From: Dactylis glomerata
Taxonomy: Eukaryota; Streptophyta; Magnoliopsida; Poales; Poaceae
Direction of reading: 5' to 3'
Length of the DNA: 64,000 bases
Assembly: GCA_007115705.1 (NCBI GenBank)
Contig: QXEO01000236.1
Span: forward strand, 1 to 64,000
Shown here: positions 32,160-42,634 of the stretch, piece by piece
Position numbering within the stretch: position 1 is the stretch's first letter
How the letters are laid out: the number at the start of each line of letters is the position of its first letter
Made by a program: the position numbers and the translations under genes
The notes under the pieces: model-generated
Told to the model about the DNA's origin: nothing
Seen by the model: only the letters and a program-made list of their open reading frames with translations
The model's database searches: none

Positions 32160-35117
32160 AGCATCCCCAAGCTTAACTCCTGCTCGTCCTCGAGTAGGTA
32201 AGTGATAACAAAAGAATAATTTTTCAGGTGACATGCACCTACACAATCTTGATCATATATTTAAGCATTGGTGAGCTGGGATCATAAGAACTTAAAACAT
32301 GGGCATGAAGATATAATCATGACAATAGAACTTAGCAACCATGTTGTAAACATGCAAATGAACACAAACAAAAGATCATGAAAATGAAACAATGAAAGTC
32401 AAATGTGTGTTCAAATCATAAGGAAAAAACATACAAATGGTTTTCAGCTTGTCCTTCAAAGAGAGCAAAACATAAATGCATAGGACACCTTCAAGTTTAA
32501 GAGGGCGACTAGATACACATAATTTAAGAACAAGTGAAACCAACAATATGAATCAATCAATGAACTTTGGGACAATGCATATCACACTAAGAATGACAAC
32601 TATGCTCTCTTAATGGTGCATAAAGAAAGAAGGTGGTGACTCAACATAAAAGTAAAAGAAGGCCCTTCGCAGAGGGAAGCAGTGATTGCAAGTTTTATAA
32701 CCTTCAAAAATTATGGTACTTACCGGCTTTGAGCTCTCATTGCCCCCAACATAAGCATCTTGAATGGTTAAAGTTAATGCGAGAACAATTATGATGCATA
32801 TGCTTGACAAATCATAAGTTGAAAACCTCGTGCCCCGTGAATACGAGTACCCAAACCTCATGCTACTTTACTTAGAGTCCCAAGCAAGGCTCTTGTCATT
32901 GTAAGTATATGCATATCATTGAGAACCGCCAATGGGGTACCTCCGTGCCCGATGACATGGAATAAGCCCACACCAAAATGACAGGACAAGCAGACAATGA
33001 ACACCTCGACATCTCTTTTATTTGCATTTTGTTTAGCTTTTTATTGTGAGATGCGTCGTCGAATGTTCACCATGGGTATGCTGCAAATTTCCATCATGAA
33101 TTATGCATGGCTTAGATTGGCGGCCCGGCGTTTCCCTAACACATATACAAACTCCATGATCCCCACAAGATTCCCAATTCATTTCACACCGCGGGCATCC
33201 ATAAACAAAAGATCACGATATCAACTCAAATAAGAAGTGCAATGTTGAAAGCTTGCCCCATGACAGCATGGATGGGCTAGAATCCAACTTACAACTTGCA
33301 AGCATAACAACTCAACATAAGAGACCACAATGTCAAATTTTTAAGAACAGGAAAAAGTAAAGTGTGCCTTCCGGTTCGTGAGAGCTTTACTGACCGAATT
33401 TCGCATAACACTGGTAAGAGTTTAATTTGAAGAGAAAATAAAAGCAAGTCAAATTTACTTGGAATAGCAAATTGCTAGTAGGTATGTATGGTGGACACTT
33501 TGGAAAACTTTGGCTTTTAGGAGTTGGATGCACGAGTAGAGCTCATACTCAGTACAAGGCGAGGGCTAGCAAAAGACTGGAAGCGACCAACTAAGAGAGC
33601 AATAATGGCCATAATCATGCAAAGCGACAAAGCGACATTAAAAGAAGCATAAGATGGCATCAAAAGTCAAAAACTAAATGATCATGAAGGCTATTGGCGA
33701 CTTTTTAAGAGTCTAACATGTGTGAGCATGCGCCAAGTCAACCCAAATAAAGCATCAAGGAGAAAACCAAAATAATGCTTCCATACAATAAAAACAACGC
33801 ATGATTTTTTCAAAGGCTCATTAAGCAATCTTAGTTATTTGAGACAAGTCATGCTACAGCAAAACCACTAAGCATACTATCAAAAAGACATCAAGCATGA
33901 CATGAAAAAGCCTAAGCCGCAGTCTACACAAGCTCCTTCTTGTACCACTATTTTGCACAAAGCTTTTTCTCTTTTCCAACACCATTTGAAATTTTTATAA
34001 ACACCTCTTTTGATGAAAACCAATAAAGATCAGAGGCAAAAATACACCTTGATGAAAAGATATAACAAGGTCTGAACGCAAATCAAGGTGAAAACGAAAA
34101 CCAAAAGCAGTAGCAGAAAAAGAAGAACACTCAATTTTTAATAAGAGTGAAAACTAGAGCGTTCTTTGCAAATGAAAAGCAAGGCAACTTCTCCAAAAGA
34201 AATTTGTTGGGGTCCAACCATTTATTGCAGCAAACAAACAAACTAAACCAACTAAGAAAACTAAAACAACTGACGCTCCAAGAAAAACACATAGTGCATG
34301 AAGCAATAAAAATATAGTGTTTTGAAAGGTGACCTGATTTTTGGCGATGAAGAAGGGGTGCCTCGGGGGCATCCCCAAGCTTTGACGCTTGTACTTCTTG
34401 GATATTTCTTGGGGTGATGCATGGGCATCCCCAAGCTTGAGCTTTTGTCCATTCTTCAACTCATCTCATCATTCTTCAACTCAACTCATCTCATCATTCT
34501 CCAATCCCTACACTTGAAAACTTCCTTCGTATAAAACTAAACACAATTCTATTAGCAACATTAGTGTAAGCATAACATATAATCAATCCTCTATTTGCTT
34601 CAGGTTTCAACTCAAAACCACAACATATAGCAAATACTACTGTAGCAACATCCCCAAAAGTTCCGTGATCAAAAGAACTCAAAAGAAAGCGATAAAGTGG
34701 CAAACACAAATATTGGCAGAAATCTGTCAAAACTGAACAGCTGACAAAGGTCGAATTTTTTAGGGATTTTCTGTTGCTCAAATCAAAAAGTGTTCAACTA
34801 ACAAAAGTTTGGATATAACCTGGGGCATATACACAAGAAATCGCAGGTCCAAAAGATATACAGAGAATGTTCACGAATTTTTACGGTGCAACACCGAAAA
34901 CAGTTTCAGGACAGCAACATCCCCAAATCTTTACCTCGCTCGAATTAGAGGCTTCTCTTGGCACAAAAACGAAATAAACAAGATAAGGAGCGGTCATTAC
35001 AGTAGTAATGACTTCCAAGACTCAAATAAAAGAAAAATTACTGAAAAGAAAACATTGGGTTATCTCCCAAGAGTGCTTTTCTTTAACGCCTTTGAGCTAG
35101 GCGCAGAAAATTGCGAA
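32160..35117 (-). other. Non-coding interior of the Athila-like element
   Basis: No domain is recognised over 3 kb; only short, unconnected frames occur. The sequence matches the interior of the second element (60590-63176) along nearly its whole length, with small indels, which shows it belongs to the element. The cctcgagtaggtaagtgataac block follows the PPT. Confidence 0.85.
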
Positions 35118-35813
35118 TCAAGTAATATCAAGTGATGAAGCGCTAGTTACCTCAGTAGGCTCTTTGAAGGTTCCCGAAGATGATTCAACCTGCAAGTCAC
35201 CCTTAGTGGAACTAAGAGTCTTACCAATTTTAAGAACATGTTGAGATTTAAGCGCAAAAACCTTGGGAACATACATAAATTTTTGCTCTTTTCCAACAAA
35301 CACTTTCTCCTTCTTAAATTTAAGAGAAGAGAAGATTAATCTAAGAGTTTCCATAGACTCCTCTAGTTTACCAATCCTTAAGTTTTGATTGTCATGAGTA
35401 GTGCTAGCCTCTAAAATGGTAATTCTCTTACCAATATTTTCTATTAATTCACTAACGCTGCTAGCATTTTCTAGGATACTAGGCAAACTTTTCTCTAAAG
35501 AGCTGAGCTTTTCTACCACCTCCTCCAAGGTGGTCTCGGTTTTAGCATCATGAATAGGTGGTATTCCCACTAAACTTTCAATTATAGTGCATGCTTCTCC
35601 AGCGGGAGTACCCAGAAAATTACCTCCTGTAAGAGTATCAAGAACATACCTATTCCAACTGGATATACCAACGTAAAAATTTCTAAGGAGGATCATGGTA
35701 GAGTGCTTTTTGGTACACCTATGATGAGCATTGTTAATACGGTACCAAGCATCTTTTAAACTTTCTCCCCCTTGTTGCTTAAAACTACGAACTTCTACTT
35801 CAGGATTACTCAT
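35118..35813 (-). CDS. Truncated Gypsy gag of the non-autonomous element, ~231 aa
   Basis: From the Met at 35813 the protein reads MSNPEVEVRSFKQQGGESL, DAWYRINNAHHRC, LRNFYVGISSWNRYVLDTL and AGEACTIIESLVG. This is the second half of the Athila retrotrans_gag domain (usually ..ESLYEAWERYKELLRRCP..). A Leu/Glu-rich coiled-coil region and a Lys-rich stretch follow. The capsid N-terminal half and the zinc knuckle are missing. The frame stays open upstream to the PBS. Retention of an open frame may mean that it still helps packaging, or the element is just young. Confidence 0.75.
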   Translation of the reverse strand: MSNPEVEVRSFKQQGGESLKDAWYRINNAHHRCTKKHSTMILLRNFYVGISSWNRYVLDTLTGGNFLGTPAGEACTIIESLVGIPPIHDAKTETTLEEVVEKLSSLEKSLPSILENASSVSELIENIGKRITILEASTTHDNQNLRIGKLEESMETLRLIFSSLKFKKEKVFVGKEQKFMYVPKVFALKSQHVLKIGKTLSSTKGDLQVESSSGTFKEPTEVTSASSLDIT

Positions 35814-35980
35814 TTTAACAAAACTAAAAGCAGATAAGTAAAAACAACTACCAAGGATTCTAATTTCTTTGGGTTTTTGATAAAAAGAAATGCAGGTAAA
35901 ATAAAGTAAAGTAAAGCAAAACAATAACAAAGTAAAGGATGTGTGTGCGAAAAACTCCCCTCGCAGAAGTCTTCTCTTCC

Positions 35981-35998
35981 TCCCCGGCAACGGCGCCA
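35981..35998 (-). other. Primer binding site TGGCGCCGTTGCCGGGGA
   Basis: This is the tRNA-Asp-type primer site usual for Athila elements. It is 10 nt from the LTR end at 36009, within the spacing seen in that lineage. Confidence 0.85.
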
Positions 35999-36008
35999 GA
36001 AAAGAAGC

Positions 36009-37654
36009 TGCTACCGGTTGATGGCGCCAGAAAATAAGCTGATGGCGTGTGGTTGACGTGGGAGCAGACGGTCCTTGTGCGTGGTGAATAACCAGCCCAT
36101 TGGGAACCCCAAGAGGAAGGTATGATGAGTATAGCAGCTAGTTTTCCCTCAGTTTAAGAAACCAAGGTATGTCGATCTTGGAGAGGAGAGACAAACGACT
36201 GAAGGTGATGCGGAACCTGCACACACACAAACAAATACTTTGTTCCCAACTTGCGATGAGGTTGTCAATCTCACCGGTTTGCTTGAAACAAAGATTATGA
36301 GCGTATCGAGTGGAAAACAATATAGTATGCGAGTAAAGTAAACAGTGCGAGTAAAGTAAACAGTGAGAGTAAAGTAAACAGGTGATAGCAATATGGTGGA
36401 AATAGGACCGGGGTCCACAGTTCACTAGTGGTGTCTCTCCATAGATAAAATAACACATGCTGGGTAAACAAATTACAGTTGGGCAATTGATAGAATAAAG
36501 ATAAACGTGATATGTCAAGAAGATCACTATGATATTTACTCTGGGCATTACAACAAAATACATAGACCGCCATCCAACTGCATCTATGACTAATAATCCA
36601 CTCCCGGGGATATCAATCCGAACACCCCAATAGTATTAAGTTGCGAACAACAGATAATTGCATTAAGCAAAGTGTGTAATGTAAACAAAGCATATGCCCT
36701 TGAGCATATGAATGTTGTTTTCTCCCTAGTAGCAACAGCACATCTACCACCTTAGAGGTTTCTGTCACTCCCCCAGGTGAAATAGAGGCATGAACCCACT
36801 ATCGAGCATAAATACCCCCTCTTGGAGTCACTAGCAACTACTCAGCCAAGATAGCTACTAACAACGGAGAGCATGCAAGATCATAAACAACATAGAGATA
36901 ACAAAAGATATAATTCAGTACAGCAACTTAATCATAAACACCAATATTCATCGGATCCCAACAAACCAAACATGTAGAATTACATAACGGTGATCTCAAT
37001 CATGTAGGGCAGCTCATGAGATCTAAACATGAAGCACATGGTGGAGAAGACAACCATCTAGCTACTGCTATGGACCCATAGTCTAAGGTAGACTACTCAC
37101 TCATCGCTCCGGAGGAAAGCATGGCGATGAAGAAGACCTCCGGTGGCGATTCCCCTCTCCGGCAGGGTGTCGGGAAGAGCTTCTGGACCCTCCCGATCTT
37201 CGGGTCGACGGTGGCGGCGGATCGCGATGTGTTCTGGAAATCTGATCGGGTACTTAGATTTTTTCCGTCGGGGGGTCTTTATAGGCGAGGGGGCGTCGTC
37301 AGAGGAGGAGCCAGGCGCCCTCACGCGGGGCCCGCGCGGCCAGGGGCCTGGCCACGCCACCCCTGCGTGTGGGGCCCTGGTGGCCCCCCTCCGACTCTCC
37401 TTCGGATCTCTGGAAGCTTCCGGGTAAAATAAGATTTCAGGAACTTGTTTTGTCCAATTCTGAGAATATTTCCTGTGTATCACTTCTGAAACACAAAAAC
37501 AGCAGAAAACAGGAAACTGGCACTGTGGCAACTCGTTAATAGGTTAGTTCTGGAAAATGCATAAAAGTGCCACTAAGTGTAACAAAACAATAGGCAAATG
37601 GAGTAAAAACAAGCATGGAGCATCAAAAATTATAGATACGTTGGAGACGTATCA
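36009..37654 (-). repeat. 5' LTR of the Athila-like element
   Basis: 1646 bp, about 98% identical to the left LTR by hand count. The minus-strand TATA box CTATAAAGAC is at about 37274-37284. The first 11 bases on the plus strand (tgctaccggtt) match those at 30515, fixing the boundary. Confidence 0.93.
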
Positions 37655-37659
37655 CTCTT

Positions 37660-40017
37660 CCTCCGCAAAGGCTTAAATAAGACTCCATATGAAATACTCA
37701 CTGGAAGCAAGCCCAACATCTCCTACTACCGGGTTTTCGGGTGTAAGTGTTTCTTTCAAAGAAAAGGAGTTCGTTTAGGTAAATTTGATCTGAAAGCTAT
37801 AGAAGGTATTTTTGTTGGTTATGGTGCCGAATCCCACACTTATAGAGTCTTCAACAAGTCCATCGGACGTGTTGAAGAATCTTGTAGTGTGGTATTCAAA
37901 GAAAATGATGGCTCCCAAGGGGGGCGAGATGTTATTGCTTGTGATGTAGATGATGAAATACCTTAAGATGCCATAAGAAGAATGGGCGTGGGATTTTTCC
38001 ACCCCATTGAGGGACACCTTGTGGCGTACCGAGAAGGACTATGCTCTACTCAAGTGGAGCCCTCATCTACGCAAGCTCAACAAGCCTCTCCCAAAGAAGC
38101 AACTAATGCACCAACTGAAGAAGAAGACAAGGACCTTCATGAAGAAGAAGGGGCACCACCATCCTCTTCGGTTATCTCAGCCGCCCCTAACTCTTCACAA
38201 GACCAAGATCAACCTACTCATGAATAGAGTGATGATGTGCATAATGATGATCAAGGTCAAGTTGATGGTCAAGACGGGGACCAAAATAATCAAGATGATC
38301 AAGTGATTCCTCCAAGGTCAAATAAGGATATCAAAGCCCGTCGCAAGAGAAGAGTTGAAAGGGACTTGGAACTTAAAGGTCATACCCTTGAGAGGGTTAT
38401 TGGAGATTTAAGGAGCAAAGTGTCAACCCAGCGTCAATTGGCACAATTTAGCAATAATCATGCTTATATCTCCATGGTTGAACCCAAGAAAGTATTTGAA
38501 GCTCTTGAAGATCCGGATTGGTTGGATGCTATGCATGAAGAACTCAATAACTTCAAGCGCAATAATGTATGGGTGTTAGTGGAGAAGCCAAAGGAGTGCC
38601 GCAATGTGATTGGCACAAAGTGGATATTAAAGAACAAGCAAGATGAGCATGGAATTGTTGTGAGGAACAAGGCAAGATTGGTGGCTCAAGGTTTCTCTCA
38701 AGTTGAAGGGATTGACTTTGGAGAGACTTATTCTCCCGTGGATCGCCTTGAGTCCATCTGTATCCTTCTTGCATATGCCACTCATCATAATTTTAAGTTG
38801 CAACAAATGGATGTTAAAAGTGCTTTTCTAAATGGTCCATTGAAACAGGAAGTGTATGTTAAGCAACCCCCGGGGTTTGAGGACCTCAACTTCCCGAACC
38901 ATGTCTACAAACTCCGTAAGGCACTCTATGGCCTTAAATAAGCCCCACGTGCGTGGTATGAGCACCTTAGGGAGTTGTTGTTAGACCGTGGGTTTGAAGT
39001 TGGGCAAATCGATCCCACTCTTTTTACTAAGAGGGTCAATGGGGAGCTTTTCGTATGCCAACTATATGTTGATGATATTATTTTTGGCTCTACTAACAAA
39101 GCTTTTAATGATGAATTCTCAAAGCTTATGACCGATAGGTTCGAGATGTCTATGATGGGCGAAATGAAGTTCTTTCTTGTATTTGAAATCAAGCAATTGA
39201 AAGAAGGGACTTTCATTAATCAAGCCAAATATGTCCAAGACATGCTCAAGAGGTTCAAGATGAAGGAACTAAATGGGCCGCCACACCAATGGCCACTAAA
39301 TGTCATCTTGATCTAGATCCCAATGGTAAAAACGTGGATTAAAAGGTATACCGTTCTATGATCGGTTCGTTGCTTTACCTTTGTGCATCTAGACCCGATA
39401 TTGTGTTGAGTGTAGGTGTGTGTGCAAGGTATCAAGCCGCTCCTAAAGAAAGCCACCGTATGGCGGTTAAGAGGATCTTTCGATATTTGGTTCATACCCC
39501 AACCTATGGGCTTTGGTATCCCAAAGGCTCGGATTTCTCTCTTTGTGGTTTCACGGATTCGGATTGGGCCGGTGACAAGGATGATAGGAAATCAACCTCC
39601 GGAGCTTGCCAATTTCTTGGTAGGTCTTTGGTGTATTGGTCTTCTAAGAAGCAAAATTGTATATCTCTCTCCACCGCCGAAGCCGAATACATTGCCGCCG
39701 CAAGTGGATGCACTCAATTGTTATGGATGAGGCAAACTTTAAAGGAATACGGTGTCAATTGTGACAAAGTGCCTCTTTTATGTGACAATGAGAGTGCTAT
39801 CAAGATTGCCTATAATCCGGTGCAACATTCAAGAACCAAGCATATTGAGATCCGGAATCATTTTATTAGAGATCATGTTGCCCATGGTGATATTGAGCTT
39901 GCATATGTTTGCACCAAGGATCAACTTGCTGATATATTCACAAAGCCTCTTGATGAAGCAAGATTTGGATATTTGAGGAATGAGCTAAATATCATTGATT
40001 CAAGGAGTGTGGCTTGA
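37660..40017 (+). pseudogene. Copia pol 2: integrase end, reverse transcriptase, RNase H
   Basis: It continues the polyprotein after the insertion: LRKGLNKTPYEILTGSKPN, YYRVFGCKCF and VGYG of the integrase tail. RT follows with WLDAMHEELNNFKRNNVW, GTKWILKNKQDEHG, KARLVAQGFSQ, QMDVKSAFLNGPL and catalytic LYVDDIIFGS (about 39062-39090). RNase H includes GFTDSDWAGDKDDRKSTSG, STAEAEYIAAASGC and KHIEIRNHFIRD. Stops occur near 37964, 38225 and 38939, and a frame break lies near 39280-39358. The last 219 codons (39358-40017) are open. Confidence 0.94.
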
Positions 40018-40259
40018 ACATCTTGCAAATACACCTATATTTCAATACTTGTTTGGTTTAGGTGTGGGCATGGAGATAGGGGGAGTGCGGTCCTAATCAA
40101 TTGGGCTATCCCTCCCCCCATAATGCCGATAGTAATCATATCATTCTCTTAATATCATTTTTGTGATATATGAGCTTCAATGACGAGTAGTGGTTATGGA
40201 CCCAAGATACATCTTCGCGGTCCAATGCCATAACACTCAAACATGGTGGCTTCGGCCAC
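40018..40259 (+). other. Copia post-pol spacer, left part
   Basis: Short non-coding sequence between the pol stop and the Gypsy insertion. It continues at 49105 after the duplicated GCCAC. A ggggagtgcggtcc tract at 40080 is not at an LTR, so it is not the main PPT. Confidence 0.7.
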
Positions 40260-40594
40260 TGATGAGGGTTAACTCGACAAATGTCCTAGATGAAGGACTT
40301 AGGATCGGGGAGATAGGGCGTCGGATGAACTCGAAGGTAAAGTTAGTCGAAATAGGTGTGTATCGAAAGTAAACTTGGGTATTCAACCTGGCTTGCTTTC
40401 AATCTGCCCTACACCGTCCCCTCCTGGCCCCTATATATAGGTGGCCAGGTCTCGAGGATCGGGTAGGGTTCGATACAGATTACAAATATCGACATACGGT
40501 ATTAACTCGTATTCGACTATCATTACAATTGGGCCTAGCTTATCGGGCCTCAGGGGTACTCAACTAACGGGCTCTATTAACTATACCCTTGTCA
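40260..40594 (-). repeat. 3' LTR of the Gypsy element
   Basis: 335 bp, starting TGACAAGGGTATAG at 40594 and ending ...TAACCCTCATCA at 40260 on the minus strand. It contains a CTATATATAGG box at about 40431-40441. The PPT gatctcaggggctac-like lies at 40595-40612. Confidence 0.95.
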
Positions 40595-41485
40595 GTAGCC
40601 CCTGAGATTCTACCAGAATTGCAGATTCGGGTTGAATCTCTAATCTTCAAATCTTCGACTTGATCAATTCTTCGACTTTATCTTCCAATCTTCGACTTGG
40701 TCTTTCGACTTATACTGATGATAATTTGCTCGCAAGGGGTCTCGATGAACAAGCCTGACAACTCTGACGGATCAAGAGGTCAGTTAACTGCCGGAACAGA
40801 TACTTGTCACCTACTTCAAATTCAATCCCCTTGGACTTGAATTCGGGATACCGGTCAAACTCACTCTTTTGCCTCATTTAGGACTTACAAAAAATGAGTC
40901 CCAGTGGTTCTCAGGGTACCCAGTGCGTCCACCAGGATTTTCTTCGCGTCGTAGACACAGATACATACCAGCAGAGCGCATCCATGTGCATATACCAGGC
41001 CACACAGGACGGATCCCGGGGTCTTACCTTCATGATAAATCACGGCATTCGAGTTTCGTTGCGATAACGCAACTCGAGAATCTTATGTCGCAGTCAAAGT
41101 TTGACTGAAAATATTCAGGTTTCTACAACCATAAAACTCGCTCCCGATGGGAGTAATCTCTCTTCAATTTGTCGATTACGTAGTCAAAGTTTTATCCTTC
41201 TTCATCTAAAATATTCACTATCTCATCTCTATCGGGTGCGCGCTCAGCGCTCCCGATGGGAGTAGCCCCCGAGGCTATGTTTGGCAACTTGTAGTCAATC
41301 ATAGGCTCAAAGTTCAGCTCTTCTTTCTTCTGTAGACCTCTTATGATTTAACGAGCCCCCGAGTCCAAGTCGAGGTTTCCTTATCGCATAATCTTCCCCC
41401 CCCCCTTTTTTTTCCTCTTTGATATTATCGTCTGCTGTGCGTAGAATTTAACTCCTGTTATAAATTATGTTCACGGGCTTTGATG
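40595..41485. other. Gypsy interior between the 3' LTR and the accessory promoter
   Basis: Non-coding. It includes the minus-strand PPT beside the LTR, several repeats of tcttcgactt (40660-40710), two gctcccgatgggag blocks (about 41139-41155 and 41250-41265) and a C9/T8 tract near 41400. Confidence 0.6.
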
Positions 41486-41623
41486 TAGCCCAAAGGCCCA
41501 ATAATATGTGCTTATAAATAAAGCACCTGCTGATTAAGGTAAAAACCCTAATCAGACTCCTCCTCTGCCGCATCATCTTCTTCCTCCATCTAGGGTTTTT
41601 GCGAGGTTTTTCTTGTTGCGCTC
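41486..41623 (+). promoter_or_regulatory. Host-like promoter of the antisense AT-hook/B3 gene
   Basis: Two GCCCA (site II) motifs at 41488-41501, a TATA box tataaata (41513-41520), and a telobox aaaccctaa (41543-41551) about where transcription should start, with a second inverted copy (tagggtttt, 41591-41599) in the leader. Site II plus telobox is the arrangement of plant ribosomal-protein and other growth-linked promoters. The ATG follows at 41624. Confidence 0.7.
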
Positions 41624-42193
41624 ATGGCTGATGCTCAAGGTTCCCGTCTGACCCTTGGCTCTCCGGTAGCCCCACGAGGTGGAGGTCGCCCTCGTGGAAG
41701 TAAGAACAAGAAGACCATGCCAGCCGCCGCAGGAACTTCTTCTGACGTTCCGGCTAAACGCCGTCCCGGCCGCCCACCTGGGAGCAAGAACAAGCCTAAA
41801 GTGACCAGCGCCACTCCAGGCCCTGCTGCTCCTCCTCCTGCTGCACCTGCCGCTCCCGCTGCTCCTTCTCAAATCTTCTCCTTCCTCTGCATTGCCATGG
41901 CGCAATGCCGTGAGATTCAGCGATTACCGCTGAATTTTACGAAGTTTATGGATGGTCGCGAGCTGCGAGAAGCTGTTCTTCGTGAACAATCTGGCGGCAG
42001 CATCCCATATGAGGTGGAGGTATGGTACGATGGCGACGGCGAACAGTACTTCAGGGGAGGCTGGGCGCAGTTTGCGGAGGACCATGACATCCGTCAAGGT
42101 TTCTTCATGGCCTTCGACTTCCATATCGGGACGTCGAAGTTTGACGTGAAGATCTTCGATGGCACTCTTTGCCAGAGGGAATATGAAGCTTGA
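41624..42193 (+). CDS. Antisense accessory protein: two AT-hooks plus a B3 domain, 189 aa
   Basis: The intact ORF runs opposite to gag-pol. Residues about 21-30 (GRPRGSKNKK) and 46-57 (RRPGRPPGSKNK) are AT-hooks that bind the minor groove of AT-rich DNA. A Pro/Ala linker follows. Residues about 100-187 fit a plant B3 fold of the REM type: LPLNFTKFM, VEVWYDGDGEQYFRGGWAQF, DIRQGFFMAFDF, and FDVKIFDGTLCQREYEA. B3 domains exist in plant transcription factors such as RAV, ARF and REM. The protein is probably nuclear and DNA-binding. It may target integration, regulate the element or its host, or be a passenger. It has no lesion, while gag-pol has four stops. Confidence 0.82.
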   Translation: MADAQGSRLTLGSPVAPRGGGRPRGSKNKKTMPAAAGTSSDVPAKRRPGRPPGSKNKPKVTSATPGPAAPPPAAPAAPAAPSQIFSFLCIAMAQCREIQRLPLNFTKFMDGRELREAVLREQSGGSIPYEVEVWYDGDGEQYFRGGWAQFAEDHDIRQGFFMAFDFHIGTSKFDVKIFDGTLCQREYEA

Positions 42194-42634
42194 AGTCCAC
42201 CTCCGTTAGGACTTTCTATATTTTTATGTAATTTCTTTTTATCGTGTCCTTGCTACTTATCTACAATTTAATATTATCCAAGTACTCAATTTCTTTTGCC
42301 AGTACCATGAGAACAATTTATGTTCTGAGGTATGTTTTCCATATATTGGGCTCTTTGCGAACCAAAAAATGTAGGAATAATATCGGGTTCCTCTCATGAA
42401 CCAAATTCTATCAATATTCGTCGGGTTGTCTAAACAACCTTATAATAAGGGAAAAGCCTCCATCTTGTCATAATAATTTTTGTTTCGTACGACCCAGGGG
42501 TTGAAGCCCCCGAGCGGAGAAGTAGCACAAGAATCGTACAATTTTGTCGAGTTCAACCCAAAGAACCCGACCCGTGGCCTCATGTTCTAGGTTCAGAGGG
42601 CTAACTCGAATATATTGATATCTTTATATTTAGT
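42194..42634. other. Gypsy spacer between accessory gene and pol end
   Basis: AT-rich sequence that would hold the 3' UTR of the antisense gene and the 3' flank of pol. The two transcripts converge here. No other feature is seen. Confidence 0.6.

Larger units (their letters stand above)
30515..37654 (-). mobile_element. Non-autonomous Athila-like Gypsy element, TSD CTCTT
   Basis: The 7.1-kb element lies in the Copia integrase, flanked by CTCTT at 30510-30514 and 37655-37659. On the minus strand it reads 5' LTR (37654 to 36009), PBS TGGCGCCGTTGCC, a short gag remnant (35813 to 35118), about 3 kb without coding, a purine-rich AAGCTTGGGGATGCT-like PPT, and the 3' LTR (32159 to 30515). There is no protease, RT, RNase H or integrase, so it depends on a partner. 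LTRs differ at about 33 of 1645 positions by hand count. Confidence 0.93.
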
